This document shows positions 1 to 8,689 of a DNA stretch of 64,000 nt, piece after piece. Position 1 is the first letter of the stretch. Each line of letters starts with the position of its first letter. A program made the translations under genes and the position numbers. Source of the stretch: Vibrio sp. ES.051 (GTDB taxonomy: Bacteria; Pseudomonadota; Gammaproteobacteria; Enterobacterales; Vibrionaceae); the NCBI RefSeq assembly GCF_002563795.1, contig NZ_PDJL01000003.1, forward strand, positions 558,001-622,000, read 5' to 3'. Below the pieces are notes generated by a model. That model made no database searches and was not told the origin of the DNA. It worked only from the letters and a program-made list of their open reading frames with translations.

Positions 1-89
1 AGTGAAACTACTTGAGGCCAACAACCATGAAAGGCCGAAAGAAGTTTCAGAAGAAGACTGTGCAATTTACGATTAAAAGGGACAAAAAA

Positions 90-1184
90 ATGAGACACTT
101 ATTACTAATACTATCCGCTCTGGTTCCTTCGTCGTATGCGTACGCTAACTGCACCCAAAATGTGGATAAGTTTAACCTATTTTATGTAAATGGAATGTTC
201 ACGAACAGCGAGGCATTTTCTCAAAACATACTAGAAATAAAACGCTTTTATGGCCGAAATCTCGCTGAATTGGACGTGACGAATTCAGGCGTTATCGTCG
301 ATGGTGAGCACAATCCAAGTGAATCTTTCTTATCGCAATTTGAGCAGGTGGCTAAACATAAGTTTTCTGAATTAAGCGCTAGCGAGGCCTCACAAGCCGA
401 GATAGCTAGTTTGTTTAGCGGCTTCGAAGCAGCGGACTCGTTGCAAGATGATGTTACTGAGACTACCACTGTACTTAACAGTATTTTGGCTGAAATTGAC
501 AATACCTATAGTCAAGATGGCACATATACCCGCTCTGTTGCTAAGTTAACCAGCCTGCTAAATGAATGTAAGAGGACCATGATAATTGGGCATAGCCAAG
601 GTAATTTCTATGCTAACGCTCTCCTTGATGGCATGTATAGTTCATTTACATACCAAGATGGTTCTACACTGCTTCAGTACCCTATGCTTGGGTATTTCGG
701 CTTTGCATTGCCAACGAGCTCTGTCGGTGGAACAACTGGTCAGTATTATTTCCCAGAATTGGTAGACCATATTACTAACGATAATGATTTTATTATGGCC
801 GCTGTTAGACACACTCTAGGCGCTGTTCCGGCAAATTATAATAACTCGTTTACCTTTAGTGACTGGACTGGACATGCACTCACAACGTCCTATCTCGATA
901 AGCAAGGGCAGAGCCATAGGGCATCAATAAGCATCAAAGATATTGCACGGCAATTCGTCCCTATGCCGCTCACAGAACAACATAGGACAAATAGTTCATC
1001 TATCAATAGTTATGGGTACAGTGTTCATAGCGAAGTGTTGGACATTGAGTTTCACGACAACTCGTCATACCGCTATGTATACGTACCTCGCGACGTCCTA
1101 GAGGGTTTCCATGAGGCGGGTTCAAAGGGGGGCTACTTTAACTCACAAATTCGCGATAAATACCAATTTATAAAGATGAATTAA
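90..1184 (+). CDS. secreted serine-hydrolase-like protein of unknown substrate
   Basis: The protein has 364 residues. The chosen ATG is preceded by an AAAAGGGA ribosome site and starts a clean signal peptide (basic MRH, hydrophobic stretch, cleavage near AYA-N at residue 19-20); the frame is open 26 codons further upstream but those lack any signal-like sequence. A nucleophile-elbow motif GHSQG sits around Ser169, as in alpha/beta hydrolases, after a stretch with the look of a core beta strand (residues near 28-36). Later Asp/His residues could complete a triad but I cannot assign them. It is therefore probably a periplasmic or secreted lipase/esterase-like enzyme; substrate unknown. It stands alone next to an insertion sequence and a tRNA pair, which suggests accessory DNA. 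Serine-hydrolase fold: moderately sure; function: unknown. Confidence 0.6.
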   Translation: MRHLLLILSALVPSSYAYANCTQNVDKFNLFYVNGMFTNSEAFSQNILEIKRFYGRNLAELDVTNSGVIVDGEHNPSESFLSQFEQVAKHKFSELSASEASQAEIASLFSGFEAADSLQDDVTETTTVLNSILAEIDNTYSQDGTYTRSVAKLTSLLNECKRTMIIGHSQGNFYANALLDGMYSSFTYQDGSTLLQYPMLGYFGFALPTSSVGGTTGQYYFPELVDHITNDNDFIMAAVRHTLGAVPANYNNSFTFSDWTGHALTTSYLDKQGQSHRASISIKDIARQFVPMPLTEQHRTNSSSINSYGYSVHSEVLDIEFHDNSSYRYVYVPRDVLEGFHEAGSKGGYFNSQIRDKYQFIKMN

Positions 1185-1204
1185 CTCCCGTTAGCCATGA
1201 CAGT

Positions 1205-1230
1205 GGCGGCAAAATAGCCGCCCTCTTTGT
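1205..1230 (+). terminator. weak hairpin after the hydrolase gene
   Basis: A perfect GGCGGC/GCCGCC stem with a 6-base AAAATA loop begins 20 bases after the stop codon and is followed by CTCTTTG. The T-run is poor, so this is only a possible intrinsic terminator. Confidence 0.35.
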
Positions 1231-1531
1231 ATTCTTGCGGCACCATGATTTTGGCCATCTGATGAGGAGGCGTACAACTACTCACCGACTTAGACCCTTG
1301 AAGTAATTCATAGATTACTAAATTAGTAAAATCACTGACAAACTTTTGTCCAAAAACGTGTTGGTCGATGCGATGTTAATAGATATACAACCAACGAAGA
1401 ATTCGTGATTGCTCAACAGTCGGTTGAACTGCTTTAATCATCAGCGACGGAAAAGTTTAAGAGATAGTAAAGTAGGCAGAATTGGAATAGAGCCGCGACA
1501 CCTATCTCCTAATAAATAACAAACGTGTATA
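1231..1531. other. non-coding stretch left of the insertion sequence
   Basis: I see no open frame with a credible start. The right end carries GTATA, which is repeated on the far side of the insertion sequence and is a candidate target duplication. The last 26 bases may hold the displaced 3' end of a 34-codon reverse-strand ORF cut by the insertion. Confidence 0.4.
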
Positions 1532-1537
1532 GCCGTC

Positions 1538-1553
1538 ATTCCGCAGCCAATTT
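1538..1553 (+). repeat. left terminal inverted repeat of the IS
   Basis: ATTCCGCAGCCAATTT is the exact reverse complement of the sequence at the right end of the element. Confidence 0.85.
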
Positions 1554-1663
1554 CAGAATTAAAATAATGTGATCCAGTGATCGTTTACAACTGTTAGTGC
1601 GACAGACATCTTGACCGCGATCCCCAGTTTTGATCTATTACTGTTATTTAATGGTCACTTATT

Positions 1664-3277
1664 ATGTCTGCTGCTCAACCTGTCATTAAACGCCTAGACC
1701 ACTTAGGGTTAATCGCTGCTTTCTGTCATGAAGTCGATTTACCAGGCATTATTGATCACATCATTCCCAAGTACTCGGATCACAACGTCTCACACGGCGA
1801 TGCAGTCTTAGCAATGATTCTTAATGGTCTTGGCTTTCACAGTAGAACGCTGCATATGTTCTCTGACTTCTTCGAGACGAAGCCTGTTGCCAAGTTGCTC
1901 GCTAAAGACATTGAAGCGCACCATTTAACTGACGATGTACTCGGACGTACGTTAGATGCTTTATATGAAGCTGATGTGTCCGCACTTTATCAAGCGATTG
2001 CAGAGCATGTCGTTGATAAGCTTGGGCTTAAAGCAGACTCTGTCCACCTTGATATCACGAGTTTTCATGTCGATGGTGAATACGCCCAAGACGAAGATCT
2101 TAATGCCATCAAACTGATAAAAGGCTACAGCCGAGACCACCGTCCAGAGCTAAATCAAGTGGTCCTTGAGTTGATTTGTGAAAACCAAGCAGGCCTACCT
2201 GTTTACATGCAAGCGCTCAGTGGCAACACCAATGATGCTAAGGCATTTTCAGAGGTCACTAAACGGCATATTCATTGCCTAAAGGCAGCTCAAAACAGTC
2301 GCTACTTCATCGCTGATGCCGCCCTATACACCGAGGAAAGCATTCGTTCACTGGATGAGCAACAACAGAAGTTTATTACGCGTGTTCCAATGACCATTAA
2401 GTCAGCCAAAGAAGCCTTAATGAACCTTGAGCCAGAGCAGTTGAACCGTATCGGCAATGGCTACTCGGGTTGCTGGGTTGATGCTGACTATGGCTCGGTA
2501 TCTCAGAAGTGGCTGTTGGTTCATAGTGAACAAGCAACCAAGCGAGAAGAAGCAACGCTCTATAAGAACTTAGACAAAAATATCACCAAAGAGCTGAAAG
2601 CACTGGGACAACTAATGAAAAAGAAGTTTGCTTGCGCAGTGGATGCCGAGCAAGCAATGAGCGACTTCGCTAGCCAGTGTTATTTGCTTGGCTTTGCGCA
2701 ACCAACCATCGTTAAAGAGCCAATCTATTCAGGTCGCGGTCGGCCGAAGAAAGACGCAGAGCCAACGGGATACCACTATTTGATAGATGCTACGCCTTAT
2801 ACCGATCTAGAAAAAGTGAAAATGGCCAAGCTTAAAGTAGGTATGTTTATTCTCGCCACCAACGATACTGACTACGCCGATCTAACAATGGCTGCGCTAC
2901 TTGAGCATTACAAGTCTCAGCAAAAGGTAGAGCGCGGATTTCGCTTCTTGAAGAGCCCTGAGTTCCTAACATCATCAATTTTCCTGAAGAAACCTCAGCG
3001 AATCGAGGCATTGCTGATGATCATGACGCTTAGCCTACTCGTTTACGCAAGCTTAGAGCACAAAATCCGAGATAGTCTCACTAAGACCGAGGAATTCTTT
3101 CCTAGCATGGTAAAGAACAAGACGACAACCAAACCGACGGCACGTTGGGTATTCTTAAAATTCGAAGGTATCGACACACTCGAATTTGGCGGTCAAAGCT
3201 TCATCACGGGTGTTCAGGAGCATCAGACTCGGCTGCTTAAGCTTCTTGGCGTACTGTATGAAGCGGTTTATTCCTAA
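1664..3277 (+). CDS. IS1634-family-like DDE transposase
   Basis: The protein has 537 residues. The N-terminal ~110 residues (LDHLGLIAAFCHEVDLPGII, then ILNGLGF) look like the DUF4277 domain found before IS1634/IS4-superfamily transposase cores. Catalytic-core features are visible: a first Asp in HLDITSFH (~residue 130), a second in FIADAALYT (~215), and an IS4-type Y-x2-R-x3-E-x6-K-like block in VERGFRFLK (~430). The frame has no interruption, so the enzyme is probably functional. Its stop codon lies inside the right inverted repeat, as in compact insertion sequences. The superfamily is clear; the exact IS group is from recollection of the family, not a search. Confidence 0.88.
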   Translation: MSAAQPVIKRLDHLGLIAAFCHEVDLPGIIDHIIPKYSDHNVSHGDAVLAMILNGLGFHSRTLHMFSDFFETKPVAKLLAKDIEAHHLTDDVLGRTLDALYEADVSALYQAIAEHVVDKLGLKADSVHLDITSFHVDGEYAQDEDLNAIKLIKGYSRDHRPELNQVVLELICENQAGLPVYMQALSGNTNDAKAFSEVTKRHIHCLKAAQNSRYFIADAALYTEESIRSLDEQQQKFITRVPMTIKSAKEALMNLEPEQLNRIGNGYSGCWVDADYGSVSQKWLLVHSEQATKREEATLYKNLDKNITKELKALGQLMKKKFACAVDAEQAMSDFASQCYLLGFAQPTIVKEPIYSGRGRPKKDAEPTGYHYLIDATPYTDLEKVKMAKLKVGMFILATNDTDYADLTMAALLEHYKSQQKVERGFRFLKSPEFLTSSIFLKKPQRIEALLMIMTLSLLVYASLEHKIRDSLTKTEEFFPSMVKNKTTTKPTARWVFLKFEGIDTLEFGGQSFITGVQEHQTRLLKLLGVLYEAVYS

Positions 3278-3291
3278 ATTGGCTGCGGAAT
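3276..3291 (-). repeat. right terminal inverted repeat of the IS
   Basis: Reverse complement of the left repeat with 16 of 16 matches; it overlaps the transposase stop codon by two bases. Confidence 0.85.
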
Positions 3292-3393
3292 CTCGGGTAT
3301 ATGGATGAATACGTAACCATTGTTTAAGTTGGGTGATTAATTGCCAATATGGCGTAGTTTTGAGCGTTTGAATCATTTACTTAAAGTTAACTG

Positions 3394-3421
3394 TTGACCT
3401 AGTTTTTTTTTTCGTTAAAGT
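3394..3421 (+). promoter_or_regulatory. probable stable-RNA promoter for the tRNA pair
   Basis: TTGACC is followed after 16 bases by TAAAGT and then the GC-rich stretch ACGCCTCG. A near-consensus -35, a T-tract spacer and a GC-rich discriminator are typical of stringently controlled tRNA promoters. The first tRNA starts about 60 bases downstream. Prediction only. Confidence 0.5.
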
Positions 3422-3483
3422 ACGCCTCGTTCTCACGACAAAGCTCGTTGAGGCAGGTGGTGTTACCATCGCATGATTGCGTT

Positions 3484-3570
3484 GCCCTGGTGGTGGAATT
3501 GGTAGACACAAGGGATTTAAAATCCCTCGGCGTTCGCGCTGTGCCGGTTCAAGTCCGGCCCGGGGCACCA
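3484..3570 (+). tRNA. tRNA-Leu (anticodon TAA)
   Basis: This is an 87-base class II tRNA. The acceptor stem GCCCTGG pairs with CCGGGGC (one G-T), with discriminator A and an encoded CCA. The anticodon stem AGGGA/TCCCT encloses the loop TTTAAAA, so the anticodon is TAA and it reads UUA. The variable arm is long, as expected for leucine, and the T-arm contains GGTTCAAGTCC. It is co-oriented with and 34 bases upstream of tRNA-Cys, likely one transcript. Confidence 0.96.
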
Positions 3571-3604
3571 TCAACTCTTTCTGATAGAGATATAAATCAG
3601 ACAA

Positions 3605-3678
3605 GGCGCCTTGGCAGAGTGGCTATGCAGCGGATTGCAAATCCGTGGACCTCGGTTCGACTCCGGGAGGCGCCTCCA
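3605..3678 (+). tRNA. tRNA-Cys (anticodon GCA)
   Basis: This is a 74-base tRNA. The acceptor stem GGCGCCT pairs with AGGCGCC, with discriminator T (U is an identity element for CysRS) and an encoded CCA. The loop TTGCAAA gives anticodon GCA, and the T-arm contains GGTTCGACTCC. It is followed directly by an intrinsic terminator. Confidence 0.96.
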
Positions 3679-3685
3679 TCATTTC

Positions 3686-3715
3686 AAAAGCCAGTCTTCA
3701 ATGACTGGCTTTTTT
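3686..3715 (+). terminator. intrinsic terminator of the tRNA transcript
   Basis: AAGCCAGTC and GACTGGCTT form a stem around a short TTCAAT loop, followed by a T-run. It starts 8 bases after the CCA of tRNA-Cys. Confidence 0.9.
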
Positions 3716-4386
3716 CGTTTCAAAGTCTGAAGATTCATCCCTTTTATCTTTTCTGCATCTATCGCGCGACTTCTTATTCGATATCATTCAGCTTGTTTGA
3801 CTACCATTCAATATTTTATACGATAATACCTATCGTGAGTTTGCCCATCTTAATTGATTCACAATTGTATCAGTCGAGTGATGCCCATTTTCTTTGCTTG
3901 TGATCCGAATAGTCTGTCTTTCGCAATAACGAAAGGTGCTCATCAGTGACGGTAAATGAACAGTGTCGAGGCGTCATTAATCCATGATTCATCGTCGTTT
4001 AATCGAAGTAATATCGATTGTCGAGATCGTTCATGTGCGTATTTTATATTTTTAACCAATGCATAATGAGACTGAGAATCAAGTTTAAACCAGCGGTGAA
4101 ACCTCCACTGTCCTTGACGGTTAAGACAATATTTATGTGTGTCCACTCACGCTCTTATATGGTTGATGTAGGTGACGCCTGGCTGACCATCACCATAACG
4201 CTAGAAAGTCAAAGTCATCAATAGCGGCTTAATTTCATTCACTATGCTACCACACAGCAATACACGACTATTAATTCGCGAAGGGAAGTTACGAGCCTCG
4301 GAACGGTTGTTGGATAACGGGAAAATCTCTCCGAAATAGGACGCTTTCTTCACGTTAAAACGCATGTGATACAGACAGGATCTTTC
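3716..4386. other. long intergenic stretch between tRNA-Cys and the ribose control region
   Basis: About 670 bases with several short frames on both strands (up to ~68 codons), none with a good ribosome site or recognisable protein character. I find no RNA fold I would name. It may hold the distal promoter of the ribose operon or degenerated sequence. Confidence 0.4.
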
Positions 4387-4406
4387 CCATCGAAACGTTT
4401 CGATGG
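4387..4406. promoter_or_regulatory. RbsR operator 1 (predicted)
   Basis: CCATCGAAACGTTTCGATGG is a perfect 20-bp palindrome with the CGAAACGTTTCG core typical of ribose-repressor operators of the LacI/GalR family. It lies about 205 bases before rbsD, and the likely ligand, RbsR, is encoded at the end of the same operon. Confidence 0.8.
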
Positions 4407-4515
4407 AAAGTGTGATTTAGGTAAAGTTTTCTTATGCGTTGATGTTTGAATTACTGATCATTCTCACACCTTATCGATCCGGCGCTGGTCAAATCAGCAC
4501 GGCGAATTATTATTG

Positions 4516-4533
4516 CATCGAAACGTTTCGATG
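4516..4533. promoter_or_regulatory. RbsR operator 2 (predicted)
   Basis: CATCGAAACGTTTCGATG is a perfect 18-bp palindrome sharing the core of operator 1. It is 78 bases before the rbsD start. The centre-to-centre distance from operator 1 is 128 bp, near a whole number of helical turns, so DNA looping by RbsR is plausible. Confidence 0.82.
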
Positions 4534-4610
4534 AGTTTTTTGTTAATAATGAAAACCCTTTAAAACAGACGCTCATGGTTGTATGAACGTGTAACCGAAA
4601 GGTCAATAAG

Positions 4611-5030
4611 ATGAAAAAAAGCACCCTAATTAACTCAGATATTTCTTACTTAGTTGCAACGCTAGGTCATACGGATGAGATCACGATTTGTGATGCGGGC
4701 CTGCCGATCTCGGAACATGTACAGCGGATTGATTTAGCGCTGACTCATGGTGTTCCAAGCTTTCTTGATACCGTGCGAGTGATTTTATCTGAGTCACAAA
4801 TTGAAGGGGTCATTATTGCTGAAGAGTTTTCCGACTTTAGTCCTGTGTTACATAAATCGCTGCTTGATGAATTGAGTAAAGAAAGCGAAAAAAACGGCAA
4901 ACCCATCGAGATCAGCTATGTATCACACGAAGCATTTAAGGTTCGCACACAACAAAGTCGTGCCGTCATTCGTACTGGCGAATGTACGCCATATGCGAAC
5001 GTTATTTTCCAAGCTGGTGTGGTTTTTTAA
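4611..5030 (+). CDS. rbsD: D-ribose pyranase
   Basis: The protein has 139 residues, the same length as the E. coli enzyme. RbsD interconverts beta-pyranose and beta-furanose forms of ribose in the cytoplasm so that RbsK receives its furanose substrate. His20 in the LATLGHTD segment matches the family's catalytic histidine, followed by the conserved CDAGLP motif. It is the first gene of rbsDACBKR, 24 bases before rbsA, downstream of two predicted RbsR operators. Confidence 0.96.
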   Translation: MKKSTLINSDISYLVATLGHTDEITICDAGLPISEHVQRIDLALTHGVPSFLDTVRVILSESQIEGVIIAEEFSDFSPVLHKSLLDELSKESEKNGKPIEISYVSHEAFKVRTQQSRAVIRTGECTPYANVIFQAGVVF

Positions 5031-5053
5031 GCCAGAGAATTTGAGGACAGATT

Positions 5054-6559
5054 ATGACTCAAGCTATCCTACAACTGAGTGACATCGAAAAAGCGTTTCC
5101 TGGTGTTAAAGCACTGGATAAAGCCAGCCTTAACGTTTACCCGGGCCGCGTGATGGCGCTCATGGGAGAGAACGGGGCGGGTAAGTCCACGTTGATGAAG
5201 GTTTTAACCGGCATCTATCACTTGGATGCCGGCAGTATTCGATATCAAGGTCAACCAGCGTCGTTCAAAGGACCGCGTGATTCGCAAGAAGCTGGGATCA
5301 GTATTATCCACCAAGAGCTGAACTTAATCCCTGAGTTGACCATTGCTGAAAACATTTATCTAGGCCGTGAATTTACGGGCTCTATGGGCCGTATTCAGTG
5401 GAGTAAAATGTATCAAGCCGCCGATAAGCTTCTCGCACGCTTGAATGTAAAACACAGTTCTAAAACCTTGCTTGGTGATTTAAGCCTAGGTGAGCAACAA
5501 ATGGTAGAAATAGCCAAGGCGCTCTCTTTTGAGTCAAAAGTGATCATCATGGATGAGCCGACCGATGCCCTCACCGATACTGAAACTGAGTTTTTGTTTA
5601 AAGTCATCAATGAGCTTCGTGACCAAGGCTGCGGCATCGTTTACATCTCGCACCGATTAAAAGAAATCTTTGAAATCTGTGATGACATCACGATACTTCG
5701 CGATGGTAAGTTTATTGGGGAGTGTCAAGTCTCTGATACCAACGAAGATGGCCTGATCGAAAAGATGGTAGGGCGCAAGTTGGAAGAGCAGTATCCACGT
5801 ATTGATGTGACTCACGGCGAAACATGCTTAGAAGTGATCGGGTTGACCGGCTCTGGTGTTCAAGATGTGAGTTTCAATTTAAAACGTGGTGAAATCCTTG
5901 GTATTTCTGGCTTGATGGGCGCGGGTCGTACCGAGTTAATGAAAGTGATTTACGGTGCGTTGCCAAGCGAGCGTGGCGTTATCAATCTAGATAACAAAAG
6001 CGTCAATCCGGTTAGTCCGCAAGATGGCTTGGCTAACGGTATCGCCTACATTTCAGAAGATCGAAAAGGAGATGGTTTAGTTCTTGGATTATCGGTTAAA
6101 GAAAACATGTCGCTTTGCGCGCTTAACCATTTAACCAAAGGTTGCCAAATTCAACACGGTGATGAAGTGATTGCCGTAGAAGACTTTATCAAACTGTTCA
6201 ATATTAAAACACCAACTCGAGACCAAATCATCGGTAACCTTTCGGGTGGTAATCAACAGAAAGTGGCGATTGCGAAAGGGTTGATGACGAAGCCTAAAGT
6301 TTTGATTTTGGATGAGCCAACACGAGGTGTCGATGTCGGTGCCAAAAAAGAAATTTATCAATTGATCAATAAGTTTAAAGCCGAAGGGATGAGCATCATC
6401 TTGGTTTCTTCTGAGATGCCGGAAGTGCTTGGGATGAGCGACCGTATTATCGTGATGCATGAAGGTCGTATTACAGGCGAATTCGATGCGAAAGACGCCG
6501 ATCAAGAAAAACTACTCGCCTGTGCCGTGGGCAAAAAGATAAATGAGGAAGCAGCATGA
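5054..6559 (+). CDS. rbsA: ribose ABC importer, double ATPase subunit
   Basis: The protein has 501 residues and two nucleotide-binding domains in tandem, as usual for sugar importers of this type. The N-terminal domain has Walker A GENGAGKS (38-45), signature LSLGEQQ and Walker B VIIMDEP. The C-terminal domain has the normal signature LSGGNQQ and VLILDEP but a degenerate Walker A (GLMGAGRTE), a known property of the family. It powers the RbsC channel at the inner membrane. Its end overlaps the start of rbsC by four bases (ATGA), implying translational coupling. Confidence 0.96.
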   Translation: MTQAILQLSDIEKAFPGVKALDKASLNVYPGRVMALMGENGAGKSTLMKVLTGIYHLDAGSIRYQGQPASFKGPRDSQEAGISIIHQELNLIPELTIAENIYLGREFTGSMGRIQWSKMYQAADKLLARLNVKHSSKTLLGDLSLGEQQMVEIAKALSFESKVIIMDEPTDALTDTETEFLFKVINELRDQGCGIVYISHRLKEIFEICDDITILRDGKFIGECQVSDTNEDGLIEKMVGRKLEEQYPRIDVTHGETCLEVIGLTGSGVQDVSFNLKRGEILGISGLMGAGRTELMKVIYGALPSERGVINLDNKSVNPVSPQDGLANGIAYISEDRKGDGLVLGLSVKENMSLCALNHLTKGCQIQHGDEVIAVEDFIKLFNIKTPTRDQIIGNLSGGNQQKVAIAKGLMTKPKVLILDEPTRGVDVGAKKEIYQLINKFKAEGMSIILVSSEMPEVLGMSDRIIVMHEGRITGEFDAKDADQEKLLACAVGKKINEEAA

Positions 6560-7539
6560 GTACCAATACCATGAGCAAACCGACTGAAGCAGTCAGCAAA
6601 AAGCTGCTGAATAAAGAATGGTTGATTGAACAGAAATCACTGATTGCCTTAATATTTTTGATTGTTGTTGTGTCATTTTTAAATCCTAACTTTTTTACGT
6701 TAGATAACATTCTGAATATTCTTCGCCAAACCTCCGTCAACGCGATTATTGCTGTCGGTATGACACTGGTTATTTTAACCGCGGGGATTGACTTGAGTGT
6801 TGGTTCGGTACTGGCGCTTTGTGGGGCCTTTGCCGCTAGCTTAATTGCCATAGAAGTACCAGTATTAGTGGCTATCCCAACGGCTTTGTTCGCGGGCGCA
6901 GCTCTGGGCGCTATCAGCGGCATCATCATAGCGAAAGGCAAGGTACAAGCTTTTATCGCAACGCTGGTTACCATGACGCTATTACGCGGTGTGACGATGG
7001 TTTACACCGAAGGTCGCCCAATCTCGGCCGGTTTTACTGATACAGCAGACGCATTTGCATGGTTTGGTACGGGTTACGCGCTTGGTATTCCAGTACCAGT
7101 TTGGTTGATGGTGGCTGTGTTTGCAGCAGCTTGGTACCTACTTAATCACACTCGCTTTGGCCGTTATGTTTACGCGGTGGGTGGTAATGAATCTGCGGCT
7201 CGTTTGTCGGGCATTAACGTCGACCGTGTAAAAATGGGCGTGTATGCCATCTGCGGTATGTTGGCAGCATTGGCGGGTATTATTGTTACCTCTCGCCTCT
7301 CTTCTGCACAGCCAACCGCAGGCATGGGCTACGAGCTAGACGCCATCGCAGCCGTTGTTTTGGGCGGTACAAGCTTAATGGGTGGTAAAGGCCGTATCAT
7401 GGGGACACTCATCGGTGCTTTGATTATCGGCTTCCTAAACAATGCACTAAACCTACTTGATGTTTCTTCTTACTACCAAATGATTGCGAAAGCAGTGGTT
7501 ATCTTGCTTGCGGTTTTAGTGGACAACAAAAACAAGTAA
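6556..7539 (+). CDS. rbsC: ribose ABC importer, permease subunit
   Basis: The protein has 327 residues with many hydrophobic segments, consistent with the ~10-helix RbsC/AraH-type permease. The conserved [13 protein letters not shown] motif and the C-terminal [17 protein letters not shown] motif are both present. It forms the membrane channel with RbsA and receives ribose from RbsB. The start overlaps rbsA by four bases. Confidence 0.96.
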   Translation: MSTNTMSKPTEAVSKKLLNKEWLIEQKSLIALIFLIVVVSFLNPNFFTLDNILNILRQTSVNAIIAVGMTLVILTAGIDLSVGSVLALCGAFAASLIAIEVPVLVAIPTALFAGAALGAISGIIIAKGKVQAFIATLVTMTLLRGVTMVYTEGRPISAGFTDTADAFAWFGTGYALGIPVPVWLMVAVFAAAWYLLNHTRFGRYVYAVGGNESAARLSGINVDRVKMGVYAICGMLAALAGIIVTSRLSSAQPTAGMGYELDAIAAVVLGGTSLMGGKGRIMGTLIGALIIGFLNNALNLLDVSSYYQMIAKAVVILLAVLVDNKNK

Positions 7540-7634
7540 TTCATAACAATCTACCTATAAATATATATAAATCTGTGAATACAAACTGAGCCAGGTGATA
7601 TGTACTGGCTCACCCTACACAAAGGACTAGAACG

Positions 7635-8513
7635 ATGAAAAAATTGGCAACTCTTATCTCTGCTGCACTTCTTTCTTCCACTGTATCGGTCGCGGCGCAA
7701 GCTCAAGATACCATGGCGATTGTTGTATCCACGCTCAATAACCCGTTCTTCGTAACGATGAAAGACGGCGCGGAGGCGAAAGCGAAAGAATTGGGATACG
7801 ATTTGATTGTACTGGACTCGCAAAATGACCCGAGTAAAGAGCTTTCAAACATCGAAGATTTAAGTATTCGCGGCGTGAAAGCGATTCTGATTAACCCTAC
7901 AGATTCCGATGCTGTTTCAAATGCTATTCGTATGGCAAACCGTTCTAATATCCCTGTATTGACACTTGACCGTGGTGCGAGCCGTGGTGACGTTGTGAGT
8001 CATATCGCCTCTGATAACGTAATTGGCGGTGAGATGGCGGGTCACTACATCATGGAAAAAGTGGGCGAAAAAGCCAAAGTCATCCAACTCGAAGGTATCG
8101 CGGGTACTTCTGCTGCGCGTGAACGCGGCGAGGGCTTTATGAATGCGGTTAAGAGTGGCGATATGAACCTACTTGCGAGCCAGCCAGCTGACTTCGACCG
8201 CACCAAAGGTCTTAACGTTATGGAGAACTTAATGGCGGCGAACCCTGATGTTCAAGCGGTATTCGCTCAGAATGATGAAATGGCGTTAGGTGCACTGCGT
8301 GCGGTTCAAGCGTCAGGTAAAGATGTGATGATTGTAGGCTTTGATGGCACAAAAGACGGCATCGCTGCGGTTAATCGTGGCAAGCTAGCCGCAACCATTG
8401 CGCAACAACCCGATCTTATCGGTGCGCTTGGTGTTGAAACGGCTGATAAAGTATTAAAAGGCGAGAAAGTGGAAGAGTACATCCCAGTACCACTAAAAGT
8501 GGTCACAAAATAA
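7635..8513 (+). CDS. rbsB: ribose ABC importer, periplasmic binding protein
   Basis: The protein has 292 residues. A classical signal peptide spans residues ~1-23 (cleavage near AQA-QD). The mature part begins with [13 protein letters not shown] and contains [19 protein letters not shown] and [12 protein letters not shown], all typical of the periplasmic sugar-binding fold shared with LacI repressors. It captures ribose for RbsC/RbsA. It is preceded by a 95-base spacer with AAAGGA before the ATG, and followed by a strong hairpin before rbsK. Confidence 0.96.
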   Translation: MKKLATLISAALLSSTVSVAAQAQDTMAIVVSTLNNPFFVTMKDGAEAKAKELGYDLIVLDSQNDPSKELSNIEDLSIRGVKAILINPTDSDAVSNAIRMANRSNIPVLTLDRGASRGDVVSHIASDNVIGGEMAGHYIMEKVGEKAKVIQLEGIAGTSAARERGEGFMNAVKSGDMNLLASQPADFDRTKGLNVMENLMAANPDVQAVFAQNDEMALGALRAVQASGKDVMIVGFDGTKDGIAAVNRGKLAATIAQQPDLIGALGVETADKVLKGEKVEEYIPVPLKVVTK

Positions 8514-8544
8514 GCCTGACGTTAATTAACGCGTCCTAATTTCT

Positions 8545-8590
8545 TCGCTCTCTCCTCCGTTTATATCTGTCGTTTAGGAGGGGAGAGCGA
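8545..8590 (+). promoter_or_regulatory. strong hairpin between rbsB and rbsK
   Basis: TCGCTCTCTCCTCC and GGAGGGGAGAGCGA form a 14-pair stem (one G-U in RNA) with an 18-base loop. No T-run follows, so it is more likely a 3'-end stabiliser or processing element for rbsB mRNA than a full terminator. This would fit the need for excess binding protein over kinase. Confidence 0.6.
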
Positions 8591-8689
8591 GAATAGATGC
8601 CTTTGGCTTTTTATCGCTATACCAAAGAGAAGTTAAAGTCATCTATTACATTTTTCAAAAAGGGTTCATTCAGAACCGAGGATAACCGT

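Larger units (their letters stand above)
1532..3296 (+). mobile_element. IS1634-family-like insertion sequence, apparently complete
   Basis: The element is about 1.76 kb with one transposase. Its ends carry a perfect 16-bp inverted repeat (ATTCCGCAGCCAATTT at 1538-1553 and its complement at 3276-3291); beyond this the match continues imperfectly for about six bases. The pentamer GTATA lies just outside both predicted ends (1527-1531 and 3297-3301), consistent with a short target duplication, although the exact outer bases are uncertain by one or two. An intact gene, matching ends and matching flanks suggest recent insertion and possible activity. Confidence 0.85.

Noticed and set aside
3448..3903. 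151-codon forward ORF
   Set aside because: It runs straight through the tRNA-Leu and tRNA-Cys genes and their terminator, so it is not a protein gene.
3943..4224. Two overlapping ORFs of about 67 codons on opposite strands
   Set aside because: Neither has a ribosome site or protein-like sequence; they are chance frames in the gap before the ribose operon.
4411..4440. TGTGATTTAGG as a CRP site before rbsD
   Set aside because: Only one half-site (TGTGA) is present; the TCACA half is missing.
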